A stretch of DNA of 64,000 bases, from the NCBI GenBank assembly GCA_030524205.1, contig JAUNGZ010000004.1, positions 59,953 through 123,952 on the forward strand, given 5' to 3'. This DNA comes from Eubacteriales bacterium. GTDB taxonomy: Bacteria > Bacillota > Clostridia > Oscillospirales > Butyricicoccaceae. The position numbers and the translations under genes are program-made. Positions 1-7,325 of this stretch are shown here, in pieces (the first letter of the stretch is position 1; every line of letters begins with the position of its first letter). The notes under the pieces are model-generated. The model saw only the letters and a list, made by a program, of their open reading frames with translations. It had not been told where the DNA came from and searched no databases.

Positions 1-251
1 AGATAAAAGACATTCTCGCTGGGGGTCGTGATGGTAAAGAACTCCTTGCCGTCCTCGTCGGTGGCGTTGTCTACCACAGTCCCCGTCCCGTCCGGGGTAA
101 AGGGCTTTGCGGTGGTTTCTTCCTCCACGGCTGGCGGGGGCGTTTCCTCGGTGGGCTCGCCGCTCTGGGCGTAGGCCGTGACGCTCATACAGGTAAGGGA
201 AAGCAGGGCGGCGGTCAAGACTGCGGCCCTGCAAAACAGCTTATTTCTCAT
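1..251 (-). CDS. DUF4366 (CD1107-like) conjugation surface protein, N-terminal part
   Basis: The gene runs off the left edge, so only about the first 83 residues are visible. They begin MRNKLFCRAAVLTAALLSL, a basic n-region with a hydrophobic core. An Ala-Tyr-Ala-Gln cleavage-like site follows, then an acidic Pro/Glu-rich tract. This is the usual start of the DUF4366 mobile-element proteins that follow DUF4315 in Tn1549-type elements. The protein is probably secreted or membrane-anchored and part of the transfer apparatus at the cell surface. Its ATG overlaps the end of the upstream DUF4315 gene by 11 nt, so translation is probably coupled. The family assignment rests on the signal peptide and gene order, because the conserved domain itself is off-window. 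Confidence 0.75.
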   Translation of the reverse strand, partial: MRNKLFCRAAVLTAALLSLTCMSVTAYAQSGEPTEETPPPAVEEETTAKPFTPDGTGTVVDNATDEDGKEFFTITTPSENVFY

Positions 252-495
252 GTGCGGTGTCCTCCTTTTCTTCATGGGACTTCGGGCCAAGTTGGCCCGA
301 AGCGGCGAGATTGGGGTTATCAAAAAAGGCGGCCAGCTCGGAGGGCGTCAGTTTCAGAGAGCGGACAGCCTGAACGATCATGCTGTTTTCTTCCTCCTGA
401 CGCTGTTTCTCTAAGTCCCTGACCTTGGCCTGCCACTCGGCGGCCTTCTCTCTGGCCTTCAAAAGCTCCTTGTCGATTTTTTCAAGTTTCGTCAT
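241..495 (-). CDS. DUF4315 family small conjugation-module protein
   Basis: An 84-residue protein. Residues 1-45 are a charged coiled-coil-like helix rich in Lys, Glu and Gln. A short conserved block (LTPSELAAFFDNP) follows. This is the standard DUF4315 layout, found between the NlpC/P60 protein and DUF4366 in Tn1549-like elements. The function is unknown; no membrane segment is visible. An AAGGAG ribosome-binding site precedes the ATG. The C-terminal tail contains the island's 21-bp palindrome (281-301) in frame, read as SGQLGPK about 15 residues before the stop. The tail may therefore be an extension created by the repeat. Confidence 0.85.
   Translation of the reverse strand: MTKLEKIDKELLKAREKAAEWQAKVRDLEKQRQEEENSMIVQAVRSLKLTPSELAAFFDNPNLAASGQLGPKSHEEKEDTAHEK
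281..301. repeat. 21-bp dispersed palindrome, copy 1
   Basis: Perfect 10-bp arms TTCGGGCCAA / TTGGCCCGAA around one base (G on the plus strand). This copy lies inside the DUF4315 coding region and is read in frame as SGQLGPK. It is one of nine copies confined to 281-11,570. Confidence 0.9.
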
Positions 496-516
496 GTCAT
501 GCTCCTTTCCGTGAGA

Positions 517-2394
517 TCAGTCTAATCTTCCGAAGGTATAAAAGTGCTGTTGCCAGTAAGAGGTGGCAATGCTGGCATATTTGATGGGGGCGCCGCAATG
601 GATCATCATGTTATTTCCCACATAGATACCCACATGGCTGGCCCCGCTGGTGTTGTAAGTCCCCTGAAAGAAAATCAGGTCGCCCGGCTTTGCGTCCTGC
701 GGGGACACCCGGGCGCATTGGCTCAAAATCCCGTTGGCTGTGGTGCGGGGCAGACTGTGTACGCCGGAGTTGGAATACACCCAGCAGACAAAGCCGGAAC
801 AGTCAAAGCTGGTGCTTGGGGAGGAACCGCCCCACACATAGGGATAGCCCAGATACTTTTCCGCCTCCGTGATAAGGGCCGCAAAGGCCGGGTCGGAAAG
901 GGCTTCGCCGGGGATGGTGTAATCACTTCCGGGGTCATGGCTGCCACCGCCGCCCGAGTAAATGTCGTCCCACAGATAGGGTTTGTTGCCTTTGAGCTCC
1001 AAGGTTATGTCGTAGATTTCCTTCTGCTCGGCACTTAACAGGGAATTGACCACCACAGGAAGGGTCTTGTTGTCCAGCCGCACATGGAGGATGTAATACT
1101 CATAGGGAACCTCGTAGGTGTCCGTATGGGTGTTTCCTTCCTCGTCCGTCCATGTGTCCGTCTCGGTGCGGTAGCGTATCTCCACTTCCTCGGTCAAGGT
1201 CAGCTTGTACTGTGCCTCGAATAAGGCTCTAAGCTCCCCCTGCACATTCTCCCGGGTATAGGTGCGGAGCTTGGCGATCAGGTAAGAGGTCAGCTCATAG
1301 GGGTTGTGGCCCAGCTCGTCCACATCGTAGCGGTATTCGTCATAGCCGGGGTGAGTGCTCTCGATGTTCGCCACTTCCCGCCGCAGTTCATCTTCAAGGG
1401 CGGTATAGTCCTCATTGGCCCCCAAAATGTCCTCGTCCTCGGCGGTGTAGGAAGTCCCCACCACGGCGTTCATCATGCCAGTACCCAGCGAAGGGAGGGC
1501 GGAAAAGGCAGAGTTGAGGATAAGGAACAGGACGAACAGCAACAGGATAATGAGAGCCCCGCCCTTATGGTTGCGGACAAACTGCGCCACATGGGCCGCC
1601 GCCTTCTCCGTGGTGGTTGCCGCCGTTCCCGCCGCCTTGGCAGTCTGCTTTGCGGCTTCTCTGGCCTGTCTGGCATACTCCCGTTTGATTTTCCATTTCT
1701 GGGCCATGCGGGATAAGACATTGCTGGAAAGCTCCGGGTGCTCCTGCGCCATCTGCTGATAGTGGAGGTTGGCGTTGGCCTTCATGGTCTTGTGTTCCCA
1801 TTTCTCCACCTGACGGGCCGGGTGCTCCCGGATACGTCGCTTGGCGTAGCGGCTGACCTTACGGGCTCCGGCTTCGGCCAGAAGCTCGGTCTTGTGGGCT
1901 CCTTCTGTTCCTACATTTTCCTGCTCGACCTCATGGATTTTCTGGTGGCCGTAGGCCCACACACCAGCCCCCGCCGCCTTGGCCGCCCGCTTGGGGAGGC
2001 CGGGCGGCTTCTGGGGCTTCTGCCGGGCCAGCTTTTCCTTGGCGGCATCCAGCTTCACGGCGGACTGTTCGGCCTTGGCCTCGGCCCGTTCCTTCTTTTT
2101 CTCCTGTTTGTCCTTATGGGTCTTGTGGGCCGCCTGTTCCTCCTGACGCAAGCGGGAGGACGGCTTTTCCCGTTCCCCGTCCTGCTTGAATTTCCCGGTG
2201 CTGTGGGGCTTCGGGCCAACTTGGCCCGAAGTCCTGGCCCTCTCGTTCCGGGTCACTTCATCCTCACTGAATTGGAGCCGCCCACGCTTCACACGTTTGC
2301 CCGGCGGTTTTTTAGAGTGCTTTTCCGTGGAAAACACCTCCTTCCTCTGGATAGTAAAAAAGCCAGTCAATATCGCTGGACATTGTACTGGCAC
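517..2394 (-). CDS. CD1108-like NlpC/P60 peptidoglycan hydrolase of the conjugation system
   Basis: About 625 residues. The first ~260 are very basic (Lys/Arg/Ala-rich). One membrane helix (GGALIILLLFVLFLILNSAF) lies near residue 280. An extracytoplasmic linker follows, and then a C-terminal NlpC/P60 domain with the catalytic Cys in FDCSGFVCWVY and a His in ASHVGIYVG. The role is probably to open peptidoglycan locally for the transfer channel. The start is uncertain. The GTG at 2394 has no good ribosome-binding site. The only strong GGAGG (2337-2341) precedes no ATG, GTG or TTG at proper spacing. It lies 8 nt before an ACG codon at 2328-2326, which could be a non-standard start or a mutated ATG. 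The protein carries the 21-bp palindrome in frame as TSGQVGPK. Confidence 0.88.
   Translation of the reverse strand: MPVQCPAILTGFFTIQRKEVFSTEKHSKKPPGKRVKRGRLQFSEDEVTRNERARTSGQVGPKPHSTGKFKQDGEREKPSSRLRQEEQAAHKTHKDKQEKKKERAEAKAEQSAVKLDAAKEKLARQKPQKPPGLPKRAAKAAGAGVWAYGHQKIHEVEQENVGTEGAHKTELLAEAGARKVSRYAKRRIREHPARQVEKWEHKTMKANANLHYQQMAQEHPELSSNVLSRMAQKWKIKREYARQAREAAKQTAKAAGTAATTTEKAAAHVAQFVRNHKGGALIILLLFVLFLILNSAFSALPSLGTGMMNAVVGTSYTAEDEDILGANEDYTALEDELRREVANIESTHPGYDEYRYDVDELGHNPYELTSYLIAKLRTYTRENVQGELRALFEAQYKLTLTEEVEIRYRTETDTWTDEEGNTHTDTYEVPYEYYILHVRLDNKTLPVVVNSLLSAEQKEIYDITLELKGNKPYLWDDIYSGGGGSHDPGSDYTIPGEALSDPAFAALITEAEKYLGYPYVWGGSSPSTSFDCSGFVCWVYSNSGVHSLPRTTANGILSQCARVSPQDAKPGDLIFFQGTYNTSGASHVGIYVGNNMMIHCGAPIKYASIATSYWQQHFYTFGRLD
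2210..2230. repeat. 21-bp dispersed palindrome, copy 2
   Basis: Perfect 10-bp arms with centre C. It lies in the basic N-terminal part of the NlpC/P60 gene, read in frame as TSGQVGPK. Confidence 0.9.
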
Positions 2395-2425
2395 ACTTCT
2401 TTGTTAAATTGAAACTTGCCGCTTC

Positions 2426-2446
2426 TTCGGGCCAACTTGGCCCGAA
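2426..2446. repeat. 21-bp dispersed palindrome, copy 3
   Basis: Perfect arms, centre C. It lies between the VirB4 and NlpC/P60 genes, 6 nt past the VirB4 stop in the direction of transcription. Confidence 0.9.
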
Positions 2447-2452
2447 GTGGCC

Positions 2453-4855
2453 TTACCCATTGGCCGCCTCCTTTTCCTCCGGGCGGGTGGTCATAATAGA
2501 GTAGAGCTTGGTATTCTTCGGGAAACGGTCAACAAACGGGATGGTCACATTTCCGAAGAACAGAAGGCCCTCGCCGGAATTGGAGTGGGTCACATAGGAA
2601 AGCTGATGGGGGCTGATACCCAACTGCTTGGCAAGTATCTGCCTGTCCCCCTGCGCCTGTGACAGGAGCACCATGAAGTCGGAGTTTTCAAAGATGTTCT
2701 CAATCTGTCGGCTGGCAAGGAGGTCTTTCACGTTCTGGGTCAGGGCACTCGGCACACAGCCTTTCTTGCGGAGCATCTTCCAGATGGTCACAAAGTAGCT
2801 GGAAGTCAGCTCGTCCTGCAACAGCACATGGAACTCGTCATAGTAGCACCATGTAGCGATACCGCAGGAGAAGTTGTGGGAAACCTGACTGTTCATCAGG
2901 TCGTTGATGATGTGCATGGCAATGGTGCGGAGGCCGGAGCCCAGCCGCTTTAAGTCAAAGCACACCACACGGGCGTTCTTGTAGTCCATGTTGGTCTTGT
3001 GGTTGAAGATGTTGAGGGAGCCGGATACATAGATTTCAAGGGCCGTTGCCAGCCGCTTTGCCTCGGGCTCGGTCTGCTGGCAGAGAAGGTCATACAGGTC
3101 TTGGAGGGTCGGCATGGGGGTATTGTCCGGGTCATTCAGCAAATCCCGGTACACCATGCGGGCGCATCGGTCAATGATGGTGCGTTCCACCGGCTGTAAG
3201 CCGTCCTTGCCGCCCACAATCAGCTCCATCAGGGAAAGGATAAAATCACATTTCAGACTGATGGGCGAAACCTCGTCATCCATGTTCACATCCAAATCCA
3301 TTGGGTTGATATGGTGCGGGCTGTTGGGGGCCACCTCCACCACAAGGCCGTCCTTCCCGAACTGGCGCACTAGCGGCGAATATTCGCCCATCGGGTCAAG
3401 AATGATGATACGGTCACTGGTGGCAAGGAACACATTGACAAGCTCCCGTTTTCCGGCAAAGGATTTGCCGGAGCCGGGAACGCCCAGATACAGGCCGTTG
3501 GGGTTTTTGAGCTTCTTGCGGTTTGCCATGATGACATTGTGGGACAGGGCATTTAAGCCGTAATAAATGGCCTCCCCGTCCATGCGGAGCTCCTGCGTCA
3601 TAAACGGCACGAAGATCGCCGTGGAGCTGGTAGTCATCCCCCGGTGTATCTCGATACCGTTGTGGCCCAGCGGAAGGCTGGACACAAGGCCCTGTTCCTG
3701 CTGGAAGTCCAGCCGCTTCAAAATGCAGTTGTATTTCTGCATGATACCCGATACCGTGAACAGGTCATTGTCCAGCTCCCGGCGGGTGGCGGCGGTATTT
3801 ACCACAAGGAAGGTCAAAAGGAACATTCGCTCATTCCGGCTCTGCAAGTCGTTCAACAGGTTCTTTGCGTCCTGACTGAATGTAACAAGGTCGGGCGGGA
3901 GTATGTCCATATCGTAGCCGCTTCGGACGGCCTTTTTCTGTTCCTCCACCTTCATCTTGTCAATGTCGCTGACCTTGCCCTTGATGGTCTTGATGGCCTT
4001 GGCCTGGTCTACCGTCTGGATGTGCATGGTAATGGTCATTTCAGCGTCCACCTCCAACAGCTCCGCAAGGAGCTTGTCGGAGAGCTCGGAGGCCATGATC
4101 TGCATATACGAAGCGGCTCCCCATGTGGAGCCCATGCGGAACAGACGGCTCTGGCGGAAGTCAAAGCTGGTCGGTGCAATGAAGTCTTTGGTGGAAAGCC
4201 CGGTCTGGGGTATCATATCCCACGAAAAGCGGAAGGGCTCTGTTCCGCTGGGGTGGAGCTGGCCGTGAAGGATCTCCAAGCGTTCCAGTCCGTTGAGGGG
4301 CCGGGACTGCGCCCCCAGCTTTGTGAAGTTACTGCAAATGTCGGCCTCCACACGCTCCAGCCGGGGCTTGGCAGTAGCAAGGCTGTCCGCCGTAATGCCG
4401 AAGGTCAACAGCTTCGTCCGAACAATGCCGTTGTTGCTCTTGGCGATCTGGCCCTCCAGCATATCCACATATTCACTCCGCATATCGCTGTATTCATCCT
4501 CCCGCATGGGGATGTTGATGGTGTACTTGCTGTCCGGGCGGCTCCTGTGGTTGATGAAGGAGAGCTGGAACGGAAGGGAGCTGTCAAAGGAATTGAGGAA
4601 GGCACAGTAGCCGTCAAAAATGGCCGACTGGTCATCGGCCTGTGCAAGCTGGTAATTGATGTCCTCATATTCAATGGTCTTGGTAAACAGCCTGTCGTTT
4701 ACCCGGCAGATACCATCCTTGAAAAGCTCCCGGTAAGGGATGGTCTGCTGTGCGGTCTGCGGCCCGGCCTTTTGGGCCTTGGCCTGTTTGGCGGGCTTAT
4801 GGTCAGGACGCTTTCTTTTTGCGTCCGGCCTTTTTGCCCCTCTGGTTGTCTGCAA
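2453..4855 (-). CDS. VirB4-like conjugal transfer ATPase
   Basis: An 800-residue TraE/VirB4-family ATPase that powers the type IV secretion channel at the inner face of the membrane. Walker A is GVPGSGKSFAGK near residue 460. A Walker B-like acidic segment (WCYYDEFHVLL) lies near 675. The N-terminal half is the VirB4 oligomerisation and membrane-contact region. The start is a TTG with AGGAGG 9 nt upstream, inside the 3' end of the PrgI gene. The overlap is about 50 nt, so the two are translationally linked, as in other Tn1549-type modules. Length and motifs are normal for the family. Confidence 0.95.
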   Translation of the reverse strand: MQTTRGAKRPDAKRKRPDHKPAKQAKAQKAGPQTAQQTIPYRELFKDGICRVNDRLFTKTIEYEDINYQLAQADDQSAIFDGYCAFLNSFDSSLPFQLSFINHRSRPDSKYTINIPMREDEYSDMRSEYVDMLEGQIAKSNNGIVRTKLLTFGITADSLATAKPRLERVEADICSNFTKLGAQSRPLNGLERLEILHGQLHPSGTEPFRFSWDMIPQTGLSTKDFIAPTSFDFRQSRLFRMGSTWGAASYMQIMASELSDKLLAELLEVDAEMTITMHIQTVDQAKAIKTIKGKVSDIDKMKVEEQKKAVRSGYDMDILPPDLVTFSQDAKNLLNDLQSRNERMFLLTFLVVNTAATRRELDNDLFTVSGIMQKYNCILKRLDFQQEQGLVSSLPLGHNGIEIHRGMTTSSTAIFVPFMTQELRMDGEAIYYGLNALSHNVIMANRKKLKNPNGLYLGVPGSGKSFAGKRELVNVFLATSDRIIILDPMGEYSPLVRQFGKDGLVVEVAPNSPHHINPMDLDVNMDDEVSPISLKCDFILSLMELIVGGKDGLQPVERTIIDRCARMVYRDLLNDPDNTPMPTLQDLYDLLCQQTEPEAKRLATALEIYVSGSLNIFNHKTNMDYKNARVVCFDLKRLGSGLRTIAMHIINDLMNSQVSHNFSCGIATWCYYDEFHVLLQDELTSSYFVTIWKMLRKKGCVPSALTQNVKDLLASRQIENIFENSDFMVLLSQAQGDRQILAKQLGISPHQLSYVTHSNSGEGLLFFGNVTIPFVDRFPKNTKLYSIMTTRPEEKEAANG

Positions 4856-5192
4856 TCGGCTTTTCCTCCTTTCGGTTCAAAAAAGCATAGAAGTTGTTGG
4901 TCTTATAGGGCCTGACCCGTGGCAACAGAAATTTTGTGCGGATGATGTTGGCGAGCACCTTTTCAAAAGGGAGCCCGTCTTTTTCAAACATGGCGAACAA
5001 AAAACACGGCATCATCAGGCCGATCATCAGGAACAGAGCTGTGCTGTTCCCGATATGGGAGCGGGTAAACAGGTAGAACGGGATACCGATACCGCCCGCT
5101 ATGGAAAAACAGATAAGCTGGCGTTTCGTCAGGTTGAAGGCCAGCTTGGTCTTGATACGGGTCAAGTCGTTTGGGACTGGCACATAGGCCAT
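4803..5192 (-). CDS. PrgI family membrane protein of the conjugation channel
   Basis: 129 residues from the ATG at 5192 (MAYVPVPND), which is preceded by GGAGG. The ORF extends upstream to 5219 without a second ribosome-binding site. Two membrane helices lie near residues 29-49 and 54-74. The opening with VPxDLTRI followed by KTKLAFNLTKRQL is typical of PrgI, a VirB3-like protein that partners VirB4. The C-terminus is Lys-rich and cytoplasmic. The gene overlaps the VirB4 start downstream. Confidence 0.9.
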   Translation of the reverse strand: MAYVPVPNDLTRIKTKLAFNLTKRQLICFSIAGGIGIPFYLFTRSHIGNSTALFLMIGLMMPCFLFAMFEKDGLPFEKVLANIIRTKFLLPRVRPYKTNNFYAFLNRKEEKPIADNQRGKKAGRKKKAS

Positions 5193-5209
5193 GAAAACCT
5201 CCTTTCCGC

Positions 5210-5230
5210 TTCGGGCCAACTTGGCCCGAA
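5210..5230. repeat. 21-bp dispersed palindrome, copy 4
   Basis: Perfect arms, centre C. It lies 2 nt past the stop codon of the 133-residue gene at 5232 and just ahead of the PrgI ribosome-binding site. Confidence 0.9.
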
Positions 5231-5231
5231 G

Positions 5232-5633
5232 TCAACGCTGTGTCTGGCGGGCCGGGGCCTCCCTCCGGGCGGCCTGTGCCGCTTCAAGGCCGGATTGTCT
5301 GGCCCGCCAATAGTCCGGGTTATACTGCTTTAGGGATTGGTTGATGTTTTCCTCAAAGGCGGCCTTGTCCCGGATACGCTCGGGTATCTGCCAGAGCTTC
5401 TTATCAAGGAGCTCCCGCAGCACCACGCTTTCCTGTGTATCTTCCTCAAAGCAGAGATAGCCGCCCCGCTTGAAGCCGCACTTTTTCGCCGCCGGGGAGA
5501 GGAAGGCTGACACCTCCTTGGAAACCATCGTCCCGCCGTGGCTGGCGGTGCTCACAAGGAACACGCCGGGGCAGAGCATATCACAGGTCTGCACCTTGCC
5601 CCACGGGGACTTTTCCGGCCCCTGATACATCAT
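5232..5633 (-). CDS. Conserved small protein of the conjugation module (possibly DUF7007)
   Basis: 133 residues, no signal peptide or membrane helix. The sequence is a compact mixed alpha/beta segment (residues 20-70) followed by helices rich in charged residues and an Ala/Arg-rich tail. I think this is the protein labelled DUF7007 in Firmicutes ICEs, but that is from memory. The start ATG overlaps the stop of the SpoVG-like gene by 4 nt (ATGA), so expression is coupled. No catalytic motif is visible, so no function is proposed. Confidence 0.7.
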   Translation of the reverse strand: MMYQGPEKSPWGKVQTCDMLCPGVFLVSTASHGGTMVSKEVSAFLSPAAKKCGFKRGGYLCFEEDTQESVVLRELLDKKLWQIPERIRDKAAFEENINQSLKQYNPDYWRARQSGLEAAQAARREAPARQTQR

Positions 5634-6067
5634 CGCTCCGCACCCTTAGAGGGCCTTTCCTTGGGCGGTCTGGCCGCCTTCTCCTTGGCCGCTTCTTTGG
5701 CCCCGGCCTCCAACTGGTCTTTGATGGAAGGCCGTTCCTGTGCGGCGGCTACTGCCTGCAAGCGTCCGATCTCTGCCGAGTAGGCGTTGAGGATAGCCCC
5801 GTGGAGCTCTTTTCTAAACTCCCCTGTGATGGGCTTGGCCGTGTCCCGGTAGCCTGTCTTGCTGGATTTGTCCGGCTTGCTTGGCATACCCACATAAAGG
5901 CCCTTATCCGTTTGCAGGATTTTGAAGTCCTCCACCACAAAGCAGTCGTTGAACTTTACATTGGCAAAGCCCAGCAGGTTGCCCTTGGGCTCGATGGCCC
6001 GGACGCTCACATCCAGTTTCATGGGGGCGGCCTCCTGTACGGGGCTGTTCTTTTCCTGTTCTGTCAT
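5630..6067 (-). CDS. SpoVG-family protein encoded on the ICE
   Basis: 145 residues. Residues 17-75 match the SpoVG fold: beta strands in VSVRAIEPKGNLLGFANVKF, then FVVEDFKILQ and a conserved GLYVGMPSK loop. SpoVG proteins bind nucleic acid and act as regulators. Homologues on mobile elements are common, but their role in transfer is not known. The C-terminal 55 residues are a Lys/Glu/Ala-rich extension not present in chromosomal SpoVG. A strong AAAGGAGG precedes the ATG, and the stop overlaps the next gene (ATGA). Confidence 0.85.
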   Translation of the reverse strand: MTEQEKNSPVQEAAPMKLDVSVRAIEPKGNLLGFANVKFNDCFVVEDFKILQTDKGLYVGMPSKPDKSSKTGYRDTAKPITGEFRKELHGAILNAYSAEIGRLQAVAAAQERPSIKDQLEAGAKEAAKEKAARPPKERPSKGAER

Positions 6068-6088
6068 TTCTGTTTCCTCCTTTCCGGC

Positions 6089-6109
6089 CTCGGGCCAACT
6101 TGGCCCGAA
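6089..6109. repeat. 21-bp dispersed palindrome, copy 5
   Basis: One mismatch at the outer arm (CTCGGG instead of TTCGGG). It lies 12 nt past the VirB6-like stop codon and before the SpoVG-like gene. Confidence 0.88.
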
Positions 6110-6121
6110 GTCCTTATGATT

Positions 6122-6988
6122 TTAGTGGGCTCCGAAGATGGATTTTGCCAGCGTTCCCGTCTTGAACAGAACGAAGCACAACAGGACGGTGTACCCCACA
6201 CAAGTCCAGATGGCGTTCATCATGTCGCCGCCTGTGCCGATACTCTGCACCAGTACGGCGTAGATGGCCATACACACCATAATGAGCATCCCTTGAAAGC
6301 CCACGGCAAACAGGGACTTGAAGTAGTTGTGTCCCATGTGGCCCACCTCCCGGTTGACGCTGGTGGCAAAGGGGATGGGCGCAAGGCTGGTCATTAAGTA
6401 AATCTCAATCATACGCCCATAGACGATGACGAAGATCACGATGTTTAAGGCCGTCATGGTAAACTGCACGAAGAAGGATTGCAGGAAGATACCAAGGAGC
6501 GGCCCCAGCTCCATTGCTTCAAGCTGGGTCTGCATATCATTCAGCACTTCCGGCGTGACCTCGGTGGAGCCTTGTATGAGGCCCGCTGACTGCTGGATCA
6601 CAGACTGGGATACATCAAATACCGCCATGACGATGTTGAAGGTGTTGGATAAAATCAGCACCGCAACGAAGGTCTTGAAGATCCACTTGAAGAAAATCCA
6701 TGTGTCAAAGTTGTGCAGGTTGTTGTGCTCGATCAGCATTTGAATGAGCTCATAGGTCATCACGAAGGTAAGCACTACCCCGGCAATCGGTAGGATGACC
6801 GTTTCAGAGAGCTGGCGTATCATGGAAAAGACCCCGGCGTTCCATGCCGCCGGGGTCGTCCCTACCTGCGCCGCAATCTCTCCGACACGCTCATTCACAT
6901 TGGTAAAGAGCCCGCCGAGGTTTCCCATGATACCCTCGACCAACAGCCCTTTGAGCCATTCTGTGATAGCGTCGAAGATACTTTGCAT
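6122..6988 (-). CDS. VirB6/TrbL-like polytopic channel protein
   Basis: 288 residues with about six membrane helices (around residues 57-80, 97-120, 165-190, 193-215, 225-250 and 255-275). The short N-terminal amphipathic stretch reads AITEWLKGLLVEGIMGNLG. This layout and its place between Maff2 and the SpoVG/PrgI/VirB4 genes match the VirB6/TrbL-like proteins of Tn1549-type elements, which form the inner-membrane part of the channel. The ATG has AGGAG 7 nt upstream. The gap to Maff2 is 20 nt, so they share an operon. Confidence 0.9.
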   Translation of the reverse strand: MQSIFDAITEWLKGLLVEGIMGNLGGLFTNVNERVGEIAAQVGTTPAAWNAGVFSMIRQLSETVILPIAGVVLTFVMTYELIQMLIEHNNLHNFDTWIFFKWIFKTFVAVLILSNTFNIVMAVFDVSQSVIQQSAGLIQGSTEVTPEVLNDMQTQLEAMELGPLLGIFLQSFFVQFTMTALNIVIFVIVYGRMIEIYLMTSLAPIPFATSVNREVGHMGHNYFKSLFAVGFQGMLIMVCMAIYAVLVQSIGTGGDMMNAIWTCVGYTVLLCFVLFKTGTLAKSIFGAH

Positions 6989-7008
6989 TGCTTACTCCTT
7001 TCAAAGAC

Positions 7009-7221
7009 TTAGAACAGGTTTGCCAGCAGAGGGATGAGGTTCATACCCAGCAGGACGATACCGCCGCCAGCCATGAGCTGCTTCATGCCCTGGCTCTTGC
7101 TCGCAGGGTTGTCCGCCCCGTAGCCTTCCAGAAGATTGACGATACCCCATGCGCCGAGGCCGCAGCCGATAGCCATAACCAGAACCTTCAAAGTGTCAAC
7201 AGCAGAAGCGAAAAATTCCAT
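7009..7221 (-). CDS. Maff2 family small membrane protein (VirB2/pilin-like)
   Basis: 70 residues with two hydrophobic helices (about 11-31 and 47-68) joined by a short polar loop containing GADNPASKSQGMKQL. This is the Maff2 family, always found beside VirB6 in these elements. By size and topology it is the likely equivalent of the VirB2/TrbC subunit. GGAGG precedes the ATG. Confidence 0.9.
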   Translation of the reverse strand: MEFFASAVDTLKVLVMAIGCGLGAWGIVNLLEGYGADNPASKSQGMKQLMAGGGIVLLGMNLIPLLANLF

Positions 7222-7262
7222 ATAGTTTCCTCCATTTGATAAAAGATTGAATTGTGGGTAAC

Positions 7263-7285
7263 AAAAAAACCGCCATATCTGGCGG
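7263..7285 (-). terminator. Rho-independent terminator after the VirD4 gene
   Basis: On the minus strand, CCGCCA-GATA-TGGCGG is followed by seven T residues. It lies between VirD4 and Maff2, so part of the transfer operon may be separated or attenuated here. Confidence 0.75.
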
Positions 7286-7293
7286 CGGGGAAC

Positions 7294-7314
7294 CTCGGGC
7301 CAACTTGTCCCGAA
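7294..7314. repeat. 21-bp dispersed palindrome, copy 6
   Basis: Arms with two changes (CTCGGG and TTGTCCCGAA). It lies 11 nt past the VirD4 stop and just ahead of the terminator. Confidence 0.85.
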
Positions 7315-7325
7315 GTGCTCTATGG

